Assembly (NCBI GenBank): GCA_944323805.1
Contig: CALUTW010000020.1
Coordinates: forward strand, 1 to 37,904
From: an uncultured Bacteroidales bacterium
Lineage (GTDB): Bacteria > Bacteroidota > Bacteroidia > Bacteroidales > UBA932
Direction: 5' to 3'
DNA length: 37,904 nt
This document shows positions 8,560-18,185 of the stretch, piece by piece. The notes beneath the pieces were generated by a model. It made no database searches and was not told where the DNA came from. It saw nothing but the letters and a program-made list of their open reading frames with translations. A program made the translations under genes and the position numbers. Numbering within the stretch: position 1 is the stretch's first letter; each line of letters starts with the position of its first letter.

Positions 8560-9477
8560 ATGAAAGGTATCGTACTTGCGGGAGGGTCGGGTACCAGGCT
8601 TTATCCCATTACAAAAGGCGTGAGCAAGCAGCTTCTGCCGATATATGACAAGCCGATGGTATATTATCCTGTTTCCGTGCTGATGCAGGCTGGAATCAGG
8701 GATATCCTCATCATATCCACTCCTGCCGACCTGCCGGCGTTCAGGCGCCTGCTCGGGGACGGGTCGGATTACGGGCTGAGGTTCGAATATGCCGAGCAGC
8801 CCAGTCCGGACGGACTCGCCCAGGCATTCATCATAGGGGAGGACTTTATCGGGAAAGACAATGTATGCCTTATTCTCGGGGACAACATATTCCATGGGGC
8901 CGGCCTTTGCGGATTGCTCCAGGACGCGGTGCGGACTGTGGAGAATGAAGGGAAGGCGACTGTCTTCGGCTATCGTGTCGACGACCCGGAGCGCTATGGC
9001 GTAGCGGAGTTCGACAGTGACGGCAACTGCCTTTCGATAGAGGAGAAACCGGAGCATCCGAAGTCGCATTATGCGGTGGTCGGACTGTATTTCTATCCGA
9101 ACAGGGTGGTAGACGTGGCGAAGAGCATCACTCCGTCCGTGAGGGGCGAGCTTGAGATAACCTCTGTCAACCAGAGATTCCTGCATGACGGGGATCTCAA
9201 GGTCAAGACCATGGAGAGAGGGTTTGCCTGGCTGGATACCGGGACACATGATTCCCTGGCCGAGGCATCCATTTTCGTAGAGGTCATAGAGAAGCGGCAG
9301 GGTCTTAAGGTCGCCTGCCTGGAGGGAATCGCCTACAGGAACGGCTGGATCGATGAAAAGAAAATGAGGGAGATAGCGGCGACAATGGCCAGGAACCAGT
9401 ACGGACAGTATCTCCTAAAGGTAATTGATGAAGTTAATGCGGCCGGGAGGAATGGCCGGGACAGAACCTGTGAATAA
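8560..9477 (+). CDS. rfbA: Glucose-1-phosphate thymidylyltransferase RfbA
   Basis: 305 residues, cytoplasmic. It joins dTTP and glucose-1-phosphate to make dTDP-glucose, the first step of dTDP-L-rhamnose synthesis. The N-terminus has the nucleotidyltransferase signature [13 protein letters not shown], followed by [17 protein letters not shown], and LGDNIFHG carries the metal-binding Asp. Length is close to the family norm of about 290. Its TAA overlaps the rfbC ATG by one base (TAATG). First gene of rfbA-rfbC-rfbD-rfbB. Confidence 0.97.
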   Translation: MKGIVLAGGSGTRLYPITKGVSKQLLPIYDKPMVYYPVSVLMQAGIRDILIISTPADLPAFRRLLGDGSDYGLRFEYAEQPSPDGLAQAFIIGEDFIGKDNVCLILGDNIFHGAGLCGLLQDAVRTVENEGKATVFGYRVDDPERYGVAEFDSDGNCLSIEEKPEHPKSHYAVVGLYFYPNRVVDVAKSITPSVRGELEITSVNQRFLHDGDLKVKTMERGFAWLDTGTHDSLAEASIFVEVIEKRQGLKVACLEGIAYRNGWIDEKKMREIAATMARNQYGQYLLKVIDEVNAAGRNGRDRTCE

Positions 9478-10076
9478 TGAATGTTATCAAGACGGAAATA
9501 GACGGGGTGCTGATAATCGAACCCCGGATATTCAATGACGGACGCGGATATTTCTTCGAGGCATATTCCAGGAGGGAATTCGAGGCACTTGTGCGTAAGG
9601 TGGACTTCGTGCAGGACAATGAAAGCCGTTCTTCATACGGTGTCGTGAGGGGGCTCCATTTCCAGAAGCCGCCGTATTCCCAGAGCAAGCTTGTGCGCGT
9701 GATATCAGGTACGGTGCTCGATGTGGCGGTCGACATAAGAAAGGGCTCTCCGACGTTCGGCAGGCATGTCGCAGTGGAGCTCAACGGAGACAATCACAGG
9801 CAGCTGTTCATCCCGAGGGGCTTCGCTCACGGTTTTGCGGTATTGAGCAATGAGGCCGTATTCCAGTACAAGTGCGACAGTTTCTATGCTCCACAGAGCG
9901 AGGGTGCAATAGCATGGGATGACCCTGACCTTGGAATCGACTGGAGGATTCCTCCGGAGAGGGTTGTACTGTCGGAGAAGGACAGGCATCATGACAGGCT
10001 GAAGGATGCAGGATGGCTGTTTGATTACGGGACTGACTATTATTCCGCCCTGGAGGGCAAGGAGGGACTGGCATGA
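9477..10076 (+). CDS. rfbC: dTDP-4-dehydrorhamnose 3,5-epimerase RfbC
   Basis: 199 residues, cupin fold. It epimerises dTDP-4-keto-6-deoxyglucose at C3 and C5. Recognised by DGRGYFFEAY, VVRGLHFQ with the catalytic histidine, IPRGFAHGF and the late DDPDLGIDW block. It starts one base inside the rfbA stop and ends four bases inside the rfbD start, so translation is coupled through the operon. Confidence 0.97.
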   Translation: MNVIKTEIDGVLIIEPRIFNDGRGYFFEAYSRREFEALVRKVDFVQDNESRSSYGVVRGLHFQKPPYSQSKLVRVISGTVLDVAVDIRKGSPTFGRHVAVELNGDNHRQLFIPRGFAHGFAVLSNEAVFQYKCDSFYAPQSEGAIAWDDPDLGIDWRIPPERVVLSEKDRHHDRLKDAGWLFDYGTDYYSALEGKEGLA

Positions 10077-10975
10077 ATGTACTGGTAACAGGTGCGAACG
10101 GGCAGCTCGGCAATGAGATGCGCATAGTGGCGGCATTATCCGGGAAGGACAGGTATATCTTCAGTGATATCAGTGATTTGCCCGGGTATGAGACCGAAAG
10201 GCTGGATGTGACTGATCCACGGGCTGTGGACAGGATGGTGGCTGAGAACAATATCAAGGTCATCGTCAACTGCGCCGCATACACGAATGTCGACAAGGCT
10301 GAAGATGACCATGAGGCTGCCCGGCTTCTGAATGCCGGGGCTGCCGCCAACCTGGCATCGGCCATAAGACGGAATGGGGGAGTGCTTGTGCATATATCGA
10401 CCGATTATGTGTTCGGGGGCAACCTCAACAATATCCCGTGCAGGGAAGATGAGCCGGCAAATCCTACCGGAGTGTACGGGACGACGAAGCTGCTCGGGGA
10501 AGAAGCCGTGAAAAGGTCCGGCTGCAGGTATATCATCATCCGTACCGCATGGCTTTACAGTGAATTCGGGAAGAATTTCCTCCGGACAATGCTCAGGCTT
10601 ACGGCAGAAAAGGAAGTGCTGAATGTCGTCTTCGACCAGACGGGCTCCCCTACATATGCCTATGACCTTGCCTCTGCCATATTCCATATCATAGAGAACA
10701 GGCAGTATGAAGGCAGGAGCGGCATCTATCATTACAGTAACGAGGGAGTGTGCTCCTGGTATGACTTTACCAAGATGATTGCAGAGATTTCAGGCCATAA
10801 GGCATGCGATATCCGTCCATGCCACAGCAATGAATTCCCGAGCAAGGTGGTGCGTCCGAGCTATTCCGTACTTGACAAGACCAAGATAAAGAAGACTTTC
10901 GGAGTGGAGGTCCCCTACTGGACAGACTCATTGAGAAGATGCATCGGCAAAATCATGAAAGCCGGAACCATATAA
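10073..10975 (+). CDS. rfbD: dTDP-4-dehydrorhamnose reductase RfbD
   Basis: 300 residues, short-chain dehydrogenase fold. It makes dTDP-L-rhamnose by NAD(P)H-dependent reduction of the 4-keto group. The N-terminal Rossmann motif is VTGANGQLGNE; the catalytic STDYVF and YGTTKLLGE (Tyr-x-x-x-Lys) motifs are intact. The start codon overlaps the rfbC stop (ATGA), and rfbB follows 16 bases downstream. Confidence 0.97.
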   Translation: MNVLVTGANGQLGNEMRIVAALSGKDRYIFSDISDLPGYETERLDVTDPRAVDRMVAENNIKVIVNCAAYTNVDKAEDDHEAARLLNAGAAANLASAIRRNGGVLVHISTDYVFGGNLNNIPCREDEPANPTGVYGTTKLLGEEAVKRSGCRYIIIRTAWLYSEFGKNFLRTMLRLTAEKEVLNVVFDQTGSPTYAYDLASAIFHIIENRQYEGRSGIYHYSNEGVCSWYDFTKMIAEISGHKACDIRPCHSNEFPSKVVRPSYSVLDKTKIKKTFGVEVPYWTDSLRRCIGKIMKAGTI

Positions 10976-10991
10976 CAATTCTTTGATATAC

Positions 10992-12119
10992 ATGGAATTC
11001 AAGAGAAATATCATGATAACGGGCGGCGCAGGCTTCATCGGCAGCCATGTCGTGCGCCTGTTCGTGAACAGGTATCCTGACTGCAGGATAATAAATGTGG
11101 ACAAGCTGACATATGCAGGCAACCTCGGGAATCTCAGGGATATTGAGGATATGCCGAACTATGTGTTCGAGAAGGCTGATATCTGCGACTTCGACAGGAT
11201 GCTGGAAATAATGCGCACCTATGATGTCGGCGGGATAATACATCTTGCTGCAGAAAGCCATGTGGACAGGAGCATCAGGGACCCGTTTACCTTTGCGAGG
11301 ACAAATGTAATGGGTACCTTGAGCCTGCTTCAGGCCGCCAGGTCCCTATGGGAGGATTCCGGCTGGATGACAGGCAGTTCCCGCTGCATGTTCTATCATA
11401 TTTCCACTGACGAGGTATACGGAGCCCTGGAGCTGAACCATCCTGAAGGTATCAGATCTGATTTCTCGGCCCATGAAGTCTATGGGGACAGCTTCTTTAC
11501 TGAGGAGACAAAGTACCGGCCGCACAGTCCGTATTCTGCGTCCAAGGCGTCATCCGATCATTTTGTCAGGGCCTTCCATGACACATACGGCATGCCGGCT
11601 ATCGTGACCAACTGCTCCAACAATTACGGTCCCTATCAGTTCCCGGAGAAGCTGATACCTCTGTTTATAAACAATATAAGGCATAACAGACCGCTCCCGG
11701 TATATGGAAAGGGAGAGAATGTCCGGGACTGGCTGTATGTTGAGGACCATGCCAGGGCCATTGACCTTATCTTCCACAGGGGAGAGCCGGGAGCGACATA
11801 CAATATCGGAGGCTTTAACGAGTGGAAGAACATAGATATTGTGAAGGTGCTGATAAAGACGGTGGACAGTCTCCTCGGACGTCCTGAAGGCTATTCCGAC
11901 AGTCTGATCACTTATGTGACTGACCGCAAAGGCCATGACCTGAGGTATGCCATCGATTCGTCGCGCCTGCACAGGGAGCTCGGCTGGTCCCCGTCCCTGC
12001 AGTTCGAGGAGGGCATCGTGAAGACGGTAAGATGGTATCTCGACAATCAGGAATGGATGGATGATGTCACTTCCGGCGGATATATGAAATACTATGATGA
12101 AATGTACGGCAGGAGGTAG
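10992..12119 (+). CDS. rfbB: dTDP-glucose 4,6-dehydratase RfbB
   Basis: 375 residues from the ATG at 10992; the frame opens at a TTG at 10983, but the ATG gives the normal spacing to the GGAGFIGSH nucleotide-binding motif. It converts dTDP-glucose to dTDP-4-keto-6-deoxyglucose with bound NAD. Active-site landmarks are STDEVYG (the Asp-Glu pair), YSASKASSDHFVRA (Tyr-x-x-x-Lys) and NCSNNYGPYQFPEKLIP. It catalyses the second step of the pathway although it is the last rfb gene in the operon, an order common in Bacteroidales. Length is slightly above the usual 350-360. Confidence 0.97.
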   Translation: MEFKRNIMITGGAGFIGSHVVRLFVNRYPDCRIINVDKLTYAGNLGNLRDIEDMPNYVFEKADICDFDRMLEIMRTYDVGGIIHLAAESHVDRSIRDPFTFARTNVMGTLSLLQAARSLWEDSGWMTGSSRCMFYHISTDEVYGALELNHPEGIRSDFSAHEVYGDSFFTEETKYRPHSPYSASKASSDHFVRAFHDTYGMPAIVTNCSNNYGPYQFPEKLIPLFINNIRHNRPLPVYGKGENVRDWLYVEDHARAIDLIFHRGEPGATYNIGGFNEWKNIDIVKVLIKTVDSLLGRPEGYSDSLITYVTDRKGHDLRYAIDSSRLHRELGWSPSLQFEEGIVKTVRWYLDNQEWMDDVTSGGYMKYYDEMYGRR

Positions 12120-12156
12120 CCGGAATATAGTTGAATATTGTCATAAAAGCAATCAT

Positions 12157-13353
12157 ATGCAACTGTCAAGACGAATATCGGAAATATCCTATTCCCCTAT
12201 ACGCAAGCTGTCTCCTCTGGCGGACAGCGCCAAGGCGCGCGGGGTCAGGGTCTATCATCTCAACATCGGGCAGCCGGACATACGGACTCCGGAATGCGGA
12301 CTTGAAAGTCTCAGGCATATCGACAGGAAAGTCCTGGAATACAGCCCTTCGGAAGGCTTCCTTTCATTAAGGCGCCGCTTGTCCGGGTATTACTCCGGCT
12401 ATGGGCTGTCATATTCCCCTGATGAGATAATAGTGACTTCCGGGGCATCGGAGGCCCTCATGTTCCTGTTCATGACATGCCTTGATCAGGGGGACGAGGT
12501 CATAACAGTCGAGCCTACATATGCCAATTACCTGACTTTCGCTGCCGCTGCCGGTGTGAATATCGTATCCTTGCCGACCGATATCAGGGATGGTTTCGCC
12601 CTGCCTTCCCCGGAAGAGTTCGAGCGCAGGATTACGGCAAGGACAAAGGCAATCCTGATATGCAGTCCAAATAACCCTTCCGGTTGTCTCTATTCTGCGG
12701 ATGAGCTGCATGCGCTTGCCGGGATTGTCAGGAAGTACGGCCTCTATCTCTTCTCCGATGAGGTCTACAGGGAGTTTGTTTACGGGGATTCGGAATACTG
12801 CTCTGCGGGGCATCTGGAGGGCATTGAAGAGAATGTCGTGATAGTGGATTCATTCTCGAAGCGTTTTTCCGAATGTGGGATACGCGTAGGATGCATTGCG
12901 ACGAGGAGCAGGGATGTGCTGGCCGGCATGATGAAGCTCTGCCAGGCGCGTCTGAGTCCTCCTCTTATAGGCCAGATTGTGGCCGAGGCATCGTTTGATG
13001 CAGGAAAGGACTACATCAGCAATGTAATATCCGAGTACCGGGAGCGGAGGGATGTGCTTGTGGATGGCCTGCTGGGGATTCCTGGCGTATTTGTCGTCAG
13101 GCCGCAAGGGGCTTTCTATGTCATGGCAGAACTCCCGGTGGATGATGCGGAGAAGTTCTGTTCATGGTGTCTCTCGGATTTCTCATATGAGGGTGAGACC
13201 GTGATGATGGCCCCGGGAGCAGGCTTCTATGTGACGCTCGGGATGGGCTGCCGCCAGGTCAGGATGGCATATGTCCTGCAGAAGGACGATCTCCGGCGGG
13301 CAGTGCATGTCCTTGCCAGGGCTCTCGAATCATATCCCGGCGCCCTGCGCTGA
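12157..13353 (+). CDS. PLP-dependent class I/II aminotransferase
   Basis: 398 residues from the ATG at 12157. The frame is open further left, but that part overlaps the end of rfbB and lacks family similarity. Aspartate-aminotransferase fold: LNIGQPDI near the start, GASEALMF (phosphate binding), CSPNNPSG, FSDEVYREF with the Asp that pairs to the pyridine nitrogen, and Lys235 in SFSKRF as the PLP Schiff-base lysine. The amino-acid substrate is not readable; aspartate or an aromatic/branched amino acid are possible. It lies 37 bases after rfbB and may be co-transcribed, but no rhamnose-linked role is implied. Confidence 0.9.
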   Translation: MQLSRRISEISYSPIRKLSPLADSAKARGVRVYHLNIGQPDIRTPECGLESLRHIDRKVLEYSPSEGFLSLRRRLSGYYSGYGLSYSPDEIIVTSGASEALMFLFMTCLDQGDEVITVEPTYANYLTFAAAAGVNIVSLPTDIRDGFALPSPEEFERRITARTKAILICSPNNPSGCLYSADELHALAGIVRKYGLYLFSDEVYREFVYGDSEYCSAGHLEGIEENVVIVDSFSKRFSECGIRVGCIATRSRDVLAGMMKLCQARLSPPLIGQIVAEASFDAGKDYISNVISEYRERRDVLVDGLLGIPGVFVVRPQGAFYVMAELPVDDAEKFCSWCLSDFSYEGETVMMAPGAGFYVTLGMGCRQVRMAYVLQKDDLRRAVHVLARALESYPGALR

Positions 13354-13380
13354 TTTTAAAAGTTATTATCTTACGCCATA

Positions 13381-13411
13381 TTGTTTTCTTGCAAGAAAAT
13401 AACTATTTTTG
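13381..13411 (+). promoter_or_regulatory. Promoter of secA with a palindrome in the spacer
   Basis: TTG at 13381-13383, a 20-base spacer and TATTTTTG at 13404-13411 match the Bacteroidetes -33/-7 pattern. Within the spacer, TTTTCTTG (13384-13391) and CAAGAAAA (13392-13399) form a perfect 16-base palindrome. The core TTGCAAGA is repeated at 13409-13416, 20 bases further on, overlapping the -7 box. This suggests a possible operator with two half-sites on one face of the helix. Confidence 0.65.
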
Positions 13412-13417
13412 CAAGAT

Positions 13418-13472
13418 TCCGGTCTTGTTGCATGACAGTGCCTGCGGCATGTCCGCACGGCATGGCACCGGA
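13418..13472 (+). other. Structured 5' leader of secA
   Basis: TCCGGT (13418-13423) pairs with ACCGGA (13467-13472). Inside, TGCC (13439-13442) pairs with GGCA (13459-13462) and GCGG (13444-13447) with CCGC (13453-13456) around the loop CATGT. The structure would begin at about the expected transcription start and ends 32 bases before the secA ATG, so it would be the 5' end of the mRNA. No T-run follows, which argues against a terminator. Confidence 0.45.
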
Positions 13473-13504
13473 CAGTTTAACAGAACAAATAACATCAGGT
13501 AGAT

Positions 13505-16500
13505 ATGGCGTTAGCAGATGTTTTCAGAAAGATATTCGGCTCGAAGGCTGACAGGGACCTCAAGCAGCTTCAGCCGATCTTGAATAAGGTACTCGCAGCC
13601 TATGCGGACATCGACAGGCTTTCAGATGACGAACTGAGGGAGAAGTCCGCCTCTCTGCGGCAGATTATCCGCGACAGGATAGCGGCCGACGAGAACCGCA
13701 TGTCCGAGATAAAGGCCGAGCTGGAGAAGGATATTCCGCTTGACGAGAAGGAGTCGCTCGCGACCGAGTCGGACAAGCTTGTCAAGAAAGTCGATGAGGA
13801 GATAGAGGCCGTACTCAATGAGATATTGCCGGAGGCGTTTGCGGTAATGAAGTCCACTGCCCGCAGGTTCAAGGAGAACTCAGAGATAAGGGTCAGGGCG
13901 ACTGATTTCGACCGCGCACTGAGCACATCCAGGGATTTTGTGGAGATTGACGGGGACTATGCTGTATGGCATAACCACTGGATGGCAGGCGGCAATGAGA
14001 TTACCTGGGATATGGTGCATTATGATGTGCAGCTTATCGGAGGTATCGTCCTTCATCAGGGCAAGATTGCGGAGATGGCCACGGGAGAGGGAAAGACACT
14101 TGTCGCGACACTTCCTGTTTTCCTTAATGCATTGGCCGGCAAAGGCGTGCATGTCGTTACTGTCAACGACTACCTTTCAAAGCGTGACTCGGAATGGATG
14201 GGGCCGCTCTATATGTTCCACGGACTGTCGGTCGACTGCATAGACAAGCACCAGCCGAACAGCGAGGCAAGGAAGAATGCGTATGCGTGCGACATCACAT
14301 TCGGTACCAACAACGAGTTCGGATTCGACTATCTGAGGGACAATATGGCAGTCTCTCCGAAGGACCTTGTCCAGCGCAAGCATCATTATGCCATAGTCGA
14401 TGAGGTCGACTCCGTGCTTATCGATGATGCCCGTACTCCGCTTATCATATCCGGCCCTGTGCCGAAAGGGGATGACCAGCAGTTCATGGAGTTCAGGCCG
14501 TATGTGGAGAAACTCTACAACAGCCAGAGGACACTTGTTACATCTACCTTGAATGAAGCCAAGAAGCTCATAGCCGAGGGCGACGAGCGGGAGGGCGGAA
14601 AGCTTCTTCTCCGTGCATACAAGGGGCTCCCGAAATACAAGCCTCTCATAAAGTATCTCAGCGAGCCGGGAATCAAGCAGCTTCTCCAGAAGACCGAGAA
14701 TTATTATATCCAGGACAATGAGAGGGAAATGCCGGTCGTTACCGACCCTCTTTATTTCGTCATCAACGAGAAGCAGCATTCCGTCGAGCTTACGGACAAC
14801 GGTCATGACCTGCTCAGCGGCCAGCTCTCGGACCCGGGATTCTTCATTCTTCCTGATGTCGGCAGCGCAATCGCCGATGTCGAGAAGAGCGGACTCTCTC
14901 CGGAAGAGAAGCAGACCAGGAAAGACGAGATCATGTCCGATTTCGCCCTCAAGTCAGAGCGTGTCCACACTGTAAACCAGCTCCTGAAGGCATATGCGAT
15001 GTTCGAGAAGGATGTCGATTATGTCATCATGGACAACAAGGTCAAGATTGTCGACGAGCAGACCGGACGAATCATGGAGGGACGTCGCTGGAGCGATGGT
15101 CTCCATCAGGCCGTAGAGGCTAAGGAGAACGTAAAGGTAGAGGCTGCCACACAGACATTTGCGACCATTACGCTCCAGAATTATTTCCGTATGTATCACA
15201 AGCTTGCGGGAATGACCGGTACGGCTGAAACGGAAGCCGGCGAGTTCTGGTCCATCTACAAGCTGGATGTCGTTGTCATCCCGACAAACAGGCCTATTGC
15301 CCGTATCGACAACAATGACCTCATATACAAGACAAAGAAGGCCAAGTATGAGGCTGTCATAAATAAGATTGTGGAGCTTACGTCGCAGGGCCGTCCGGTA
15401 CTGGTCGGAACAACCGATGTCGAGACATCAGAGCTGCTCAGCAGGATGCTTAAGCTCAGGGGCATACCTCATCAGGTCCTCAATGCCAAGCAGCATGCCC
15501 GTGAGGCGGAGGTCGTAGCACATGCGGGACAGAAGAGCACTGTGACTATCGCTACGAACATGGCCGGACGAGGAACGGACATCAAGCTTTCGGAGGAGGT
15601 GCGTAAGGCAGGCGGTCTTGCAATCATAGGTACGGAACGCCATGACAGCCGCCGTGTCGACCGCCAGCTGCGCGGACGTGCCGGACGTCAGGGCGACCCG
15701 GGTTCATCTACATTCTATGTATCCCTCGAGGACAAGCTTATGCGCCTTTTCGGTTCGGAGAGGATTGCGGCTGTCGTAGACAAGATGGGTATGCAGGATG
15801 ATGAAGCTCTGGAGAACAACATGCTGTCGAATTCCATCGAGCGGGCCCAGAAGAAAGTCGAGGAAAACAACTTCGGCATCAGGAAGAGGCTTCTTGAGTA
15901 TGATGATGTCATGAATTCCCAGAGAGAGGTAATCTATACCAGGCGGCGTAACGCCCTCTCGGGAGAAAGGGTGGAGATCGATGTCATGAACATGATGCAG
16001 GACATGGCTGAGATTATCGTGGAGACATGCGACGGTTATGACTATGAGGAGTTTTCTCACTTTGTGATGAAATCGCTGTCGATTGACCCTGGGTTTGACG
16101 CGGAATTCTACAAGGACGCCAAGAAGCAGGAGATTTCAGAGAGGCTCTTCCAGAATATGCTCGATGTATACAGGCGCAGGATGGACAATATGGTACAGAA
16201 GGCATATCCTGTCGTCAAGGACGTATTCGAGAAGCAGGGGGCAATATATCAGAACATCGCGATCCCTATATCGGACGGACGCAAGATGCTGACCCTCTCT
16301 GTCAATCTGAAGAAGGCATATGAGACTGAAGGCAAGGAGATTGCGAGGTCTCTGACCAAGGCGATAACACTTTATCAGATAGATGAGCACTGGAAGGAGC
16401 ACCTGAGGGATATGGATGACCTCAAGCAGTCAGTGCAGAACGCGACATACGAGCAGAAAGACCCGCTCCTGATATATAAGTTCGAGAGCTTCAATCTCTT

Positions 16501-16774
16501 CAAGAATATGCTTGAGTCCCTCAGCAAGGACATCCTGTCGTTCCTTTTCAGGGCGCATATCCCGTTGAGAGAGGCCGCTCCGGTCCAGGCTCCTGCCCCT
16601 CAGCGCAAGCCGGACATGAGCCAGATGCGCACAAGCCGGACAGACCTCGTTACAAACAGCGGCGAGCAGAAGAGCAAGATGCCTGTACACGTGGAGAAGA
16701 CGGTAGGGCGTAATGACCCTTGTCCATGCGGCTCCGGCAAGAAGTACAAGAACTGTCATGGACGCGGACTATAG
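13505..16774 (+). CDS. secA: Preprotein translocase ATPase SecA
   Basis: 1089 residues. It is the motor that drives unfolded preproteins through SecYEG, cycling between cytoplasm and inner membrane. Walker A is [11 protein letters not shown] near residue 193; the DEAD-like [21 protein letters not shown] block is near 296 (split here as [14 protein letters not shown]). [21 protein letters not shown] and [14 protein letters not shown] mark the second helicase half. The extreme C-terminus carries the SEC-C zinc motif [14 protein letters not shown], which binds zinc and SecB/ribosome partners. It is about 190 residues longer than E. coli SecA, with extra segments near residues 40-100 and 330-430, as is usual in Bacteroidetes. 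A bactofilin gene follows after 25 bases. Confidence 0.98.
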   Translation: MALADVFRKIFGSKADRDLKQLQPILNKVLAAYADIDRLSDDELREKSASLRQIIRDRIAADENRMSEIKAELEKDIPLDEKESLATESDKLVKKVDEEIEAVLNEILPEAFAVMKSTARRFKENSEIRVRATDFDRALSTSRDFVEIDGDYAVWHNHWMAGGNEITWDMVHYDVQLIGGIVLHQGKIAEMATGEGKTLVATLPVFLNALAGKGVHVVTVNDYLSKRDSEWMGPLYMFHGLSVDCIDKHQPNSEARKNAYACDITFGTNNEFGFDYLRDNMAVSPKDLVQRKHHYAIVDEVDSVLIDDARTPLIISGPVPKGDDQQFMEFRPYVEKLYNSQRTLVTSTLNEAKKLIAEGDEREGGKLLLRAYKGLPKYKPLIKYLSEPGIKQLLQKTENYYIQDNEREMPVVTDPLYFVINEKQHSVELTDNGHDLLSGQLSDPGFFILPDVGSAIADVEKSGLSPEEKQTRKDEIMSDFALKSERVHTVNQLLKAYAMFEKDVDYVIMDNKVKIVDEQTGRIMEGRRWSDGLHQAVEAKENVKVEAATQTFATITLQNYFRMYHKLAGMTGTAETEAGEFWSIYKLDVVVIPTNRPIARIDNNDLIYKTKKAKYEAVINKIVELTSQGRPVLVGTTDVETSELLSRMLKLRGIPHQVLNAKQHAREAEVVAHAGQKSTVTIATNMAGRGTDIKLSEEVRKAGGLAIIGTERHDSRRVDRQLRGRAGRQGDPGSSTFYVSLEDKLMRLFGSERIAAVVDKMGMQDDEALENNMLSNSIERAQKKVEENNFGIRKRLLEYDDVMNSQREVIYTRRRNALSGERVEIDVMNMMQDMAEIIVETCDGYDYEEFSHFVMKSLSIDPGFDAEFYKDAKKQEISERLFQNMLDVYRRRMDNMVQKAYPVVKDVFEKQGAIYQNIAIPISDGRKMLTLSVNLKKAYETEGKEIARSLTKAITLYQIDEHWKEHLRDMDDLKQSVQNATYEQKDPLLIYKFESFNLFKNMLESLSKDILSFLFRAHIPLREAAPVQAPAPQRKPDMSQMRTSRTDLVTNSGEQKSKMPVHVEKTVGRNDPCPCGSGKKYKNCHGRGL

Positions 16775-16799
16775 TATGAAACCTTAAAATTCAGATACA

Positions 16800-17228
16800 A
16801 TGGCAAAAGCAGAACCTCAGGTAAATGTAAATTCCATAAGCAGAATTTCATCCGGAACGTTTTTTAAAGGGGAAATGACATCATCGTCCGATATTAGGCT
16901 TGACGGACGCTATGAAGGCAAGCTTTACACAGACGGAAAGGTTGTCGTAGGCGAGACGGCAGAGCTCAGCGGCGACACTGTATGCACCAATATCGATATC
17001 TGGGGCAAGGTTTCCGGTAATGTGATTGTCAAGGATGTCACATCTCTTAAAGCCGGATGCTCGATGAACGGGAATCTGCAGGTCAGGAAGCTTATTGTGG
17101 AGCTCGGCTCCATATTCAACGGGACATGCCGTATGATTACCGTTGAGGAGTACGACAAGCTGTCCAAGGACTATCGCCCTGAAAAGAAGCAGGAGCAGCC
17201 ACAGCAGCCGAGACAGGAGAAGAAATAG
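16800..17228 (+). CDS. Bactofilin (polymer-forming cytoskeletal protein)
   Basis: 142 residues. Bactofilins form filaments from a beta-helical core and help place cell-wall or polar machinery. The core spans about residues 18-115: ISSGTFFKGEMTSSSDIRLDG, YEGKLYTDGKVVVGETAEL, GKVSGNVIVKD and ELGSIFNGTCRM, showing the hydrophobic/Gly ladder spacing. A short disordered N-terminus and a basic Gln/Pro-rich tail (KKQEQPQQP) flank it. It lies 25 bases after secA and is followed by a terminator. Bactofilins elsewhere often neighbour M23 peptidases; none is adjacent here. Confidence 0.9.
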   Translation: MAKAEPQVNVNSISRISSGTFFKGEMTSSSDIRLDGRYEGKLYTDGKVVVGETAELSGDTVCTNIDIWGKVSGNVIVKDVTSLKAGCSMNGNLQVRKLIVELGSIFNGTCRMITVEEYDKLSKDYRPEKKQEQPQQPRQEKK

Positions 17229-17234
17229 ACTCCC

Positions 17235-17252
17235 GGCCTGTCAGGCCTTTTT
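17235..17252 (+). terminator. Intrinsic terminator after the bactofilin gene
   Basis: GGCCT (17235-17239) pairs with AGGCC (17243-17247) and a run of five T residues follows (17248-17252). It starts seven bases after the bactofilin stop. It overlaps the stop codon and last codons of the convergent EamA gene, so the two genes share the sequence. On the minus strand no T-run follows, so it ends plus-strand transcription. Confidence 0.7.
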
Positions 17253-18161
17253 CGTATATTGGGAAAGTATTACACCTGCGGTAGCGATGGCTATGCCTAT
17301 GAACTGCCGCAGGTTAAGTGTTTCATGTCCGAGAAGCCATGCGACAACTGCAGCAACGACAGGTATCAGGGCAGAGAATATGCTCGACTTGGCAACGCCA
17401 AGGCTCTTTATGGTGCTGACCCACAGTGAAAATGCCAGGCTGGAGCACAGTATTCCGAGGCATATTATCGGATACCATACATCCGGGGACATGTGTTTTT
17501 CGCATGAGAAATCATCGAGACCCTTGAACAGGAACAGGGGCAGCAGATAGACCGAGCCTATCAGGAACTGGTACATGACAATGACCATGCTCGAATAGTT
17601 CCCCGAAAGGCTCTTTGTCAGAGTCGCATGCCCCACTTCACTTATGACTGCAATCAGCAGCAGGAGCATCCCGAATATGAAGTGCTGCCCCAATTCTCCC
17701 TTTGACATGACTACAAGTATGATTCCTGCAAGGGAGAGGAATATCCCGGCTATGTTTACTGCATTGATTTTCTCCTTGAAGAAAATACGTCCTGCACCTA
17801 TCGAGAATATCGGGATTGTAGCTATCACAAGTGCGCTCAAGGTAGGGGAGCCGGTCTCCTTGACCCCGTATGATTCGCACAGGAAATATATGAATGGCTC
17901 GCAGAAAGCCAGCAGGAGGAATTTCGGAAGGTCATTTCTCTGTATCCTGGCGATTTTCCCCGATGCCGCATTCAGCAGGAAAAGTGCTATCCCGGCAATC
18001 AGAATCCTGACAAACACAAAGTAGAATACGGATATCCCCAATGAAATCAGCCTGTTCGTCCACAGGTATGATATTCCCCACAATATGATAGCAAAGGTGG
18101 ATACGATATATACCAGTACTTTGCTGCCTTTCTCCTTGCCTGTCAAGATGCTCTTCTTCAT
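17241..18161 (-). CDS. EamA/DMT-superfamily transporter
   Basis: 306 residues with about ten hydrophobic helices in two repeated EamA halves (residues about 17-150 and 160-300), as in drug/metabolite transporters. Examples are YIVSTFAIILWGISYLW at the start and FIGIAIATAGVILSQY at the end. Family members export amino acids, nucleosides or other small metabolites; the substrate is not readable. The stop lies in the hairpin terminator of the convergent bactofilin. It begins 24 bases after pyrC and is probably the last gene of the S41 protease-glycosyltransferase-pyrC unit, which would allow, but does not show, a link to pyrimidine export. Confidence 0.9.
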   Translation of the reverse strand: MKKSILTGKEKGSKVLVYIVSTFAIILWGISYLWTNRLISLGISVFYFVFVRILIAGIALFLLNAASGKIARIQRNDLPKFLLLAFCEPFIYFLCESYGVKETGSPTLSALVIATIPIFSIGAGRIFFKEKINAVNIAGIFLSLAGIILVVMSKGELGQHFIFGMLLLLIAVISEVGHATLTKSLSGNYSSMVIVMYQFLIGSVYLLPLFLFKGLDDFSCEKHMSPDVWYPIICLGILCSSLAFSLWVSTIKSLGVAKSSIFSALIPVVAAVVAWLLGHETLNLRQFIGIAIATAGVILSQYTKKA

Positions 18162-18185
18162 CGGTCCTCCTGTGTTATGTGGATG

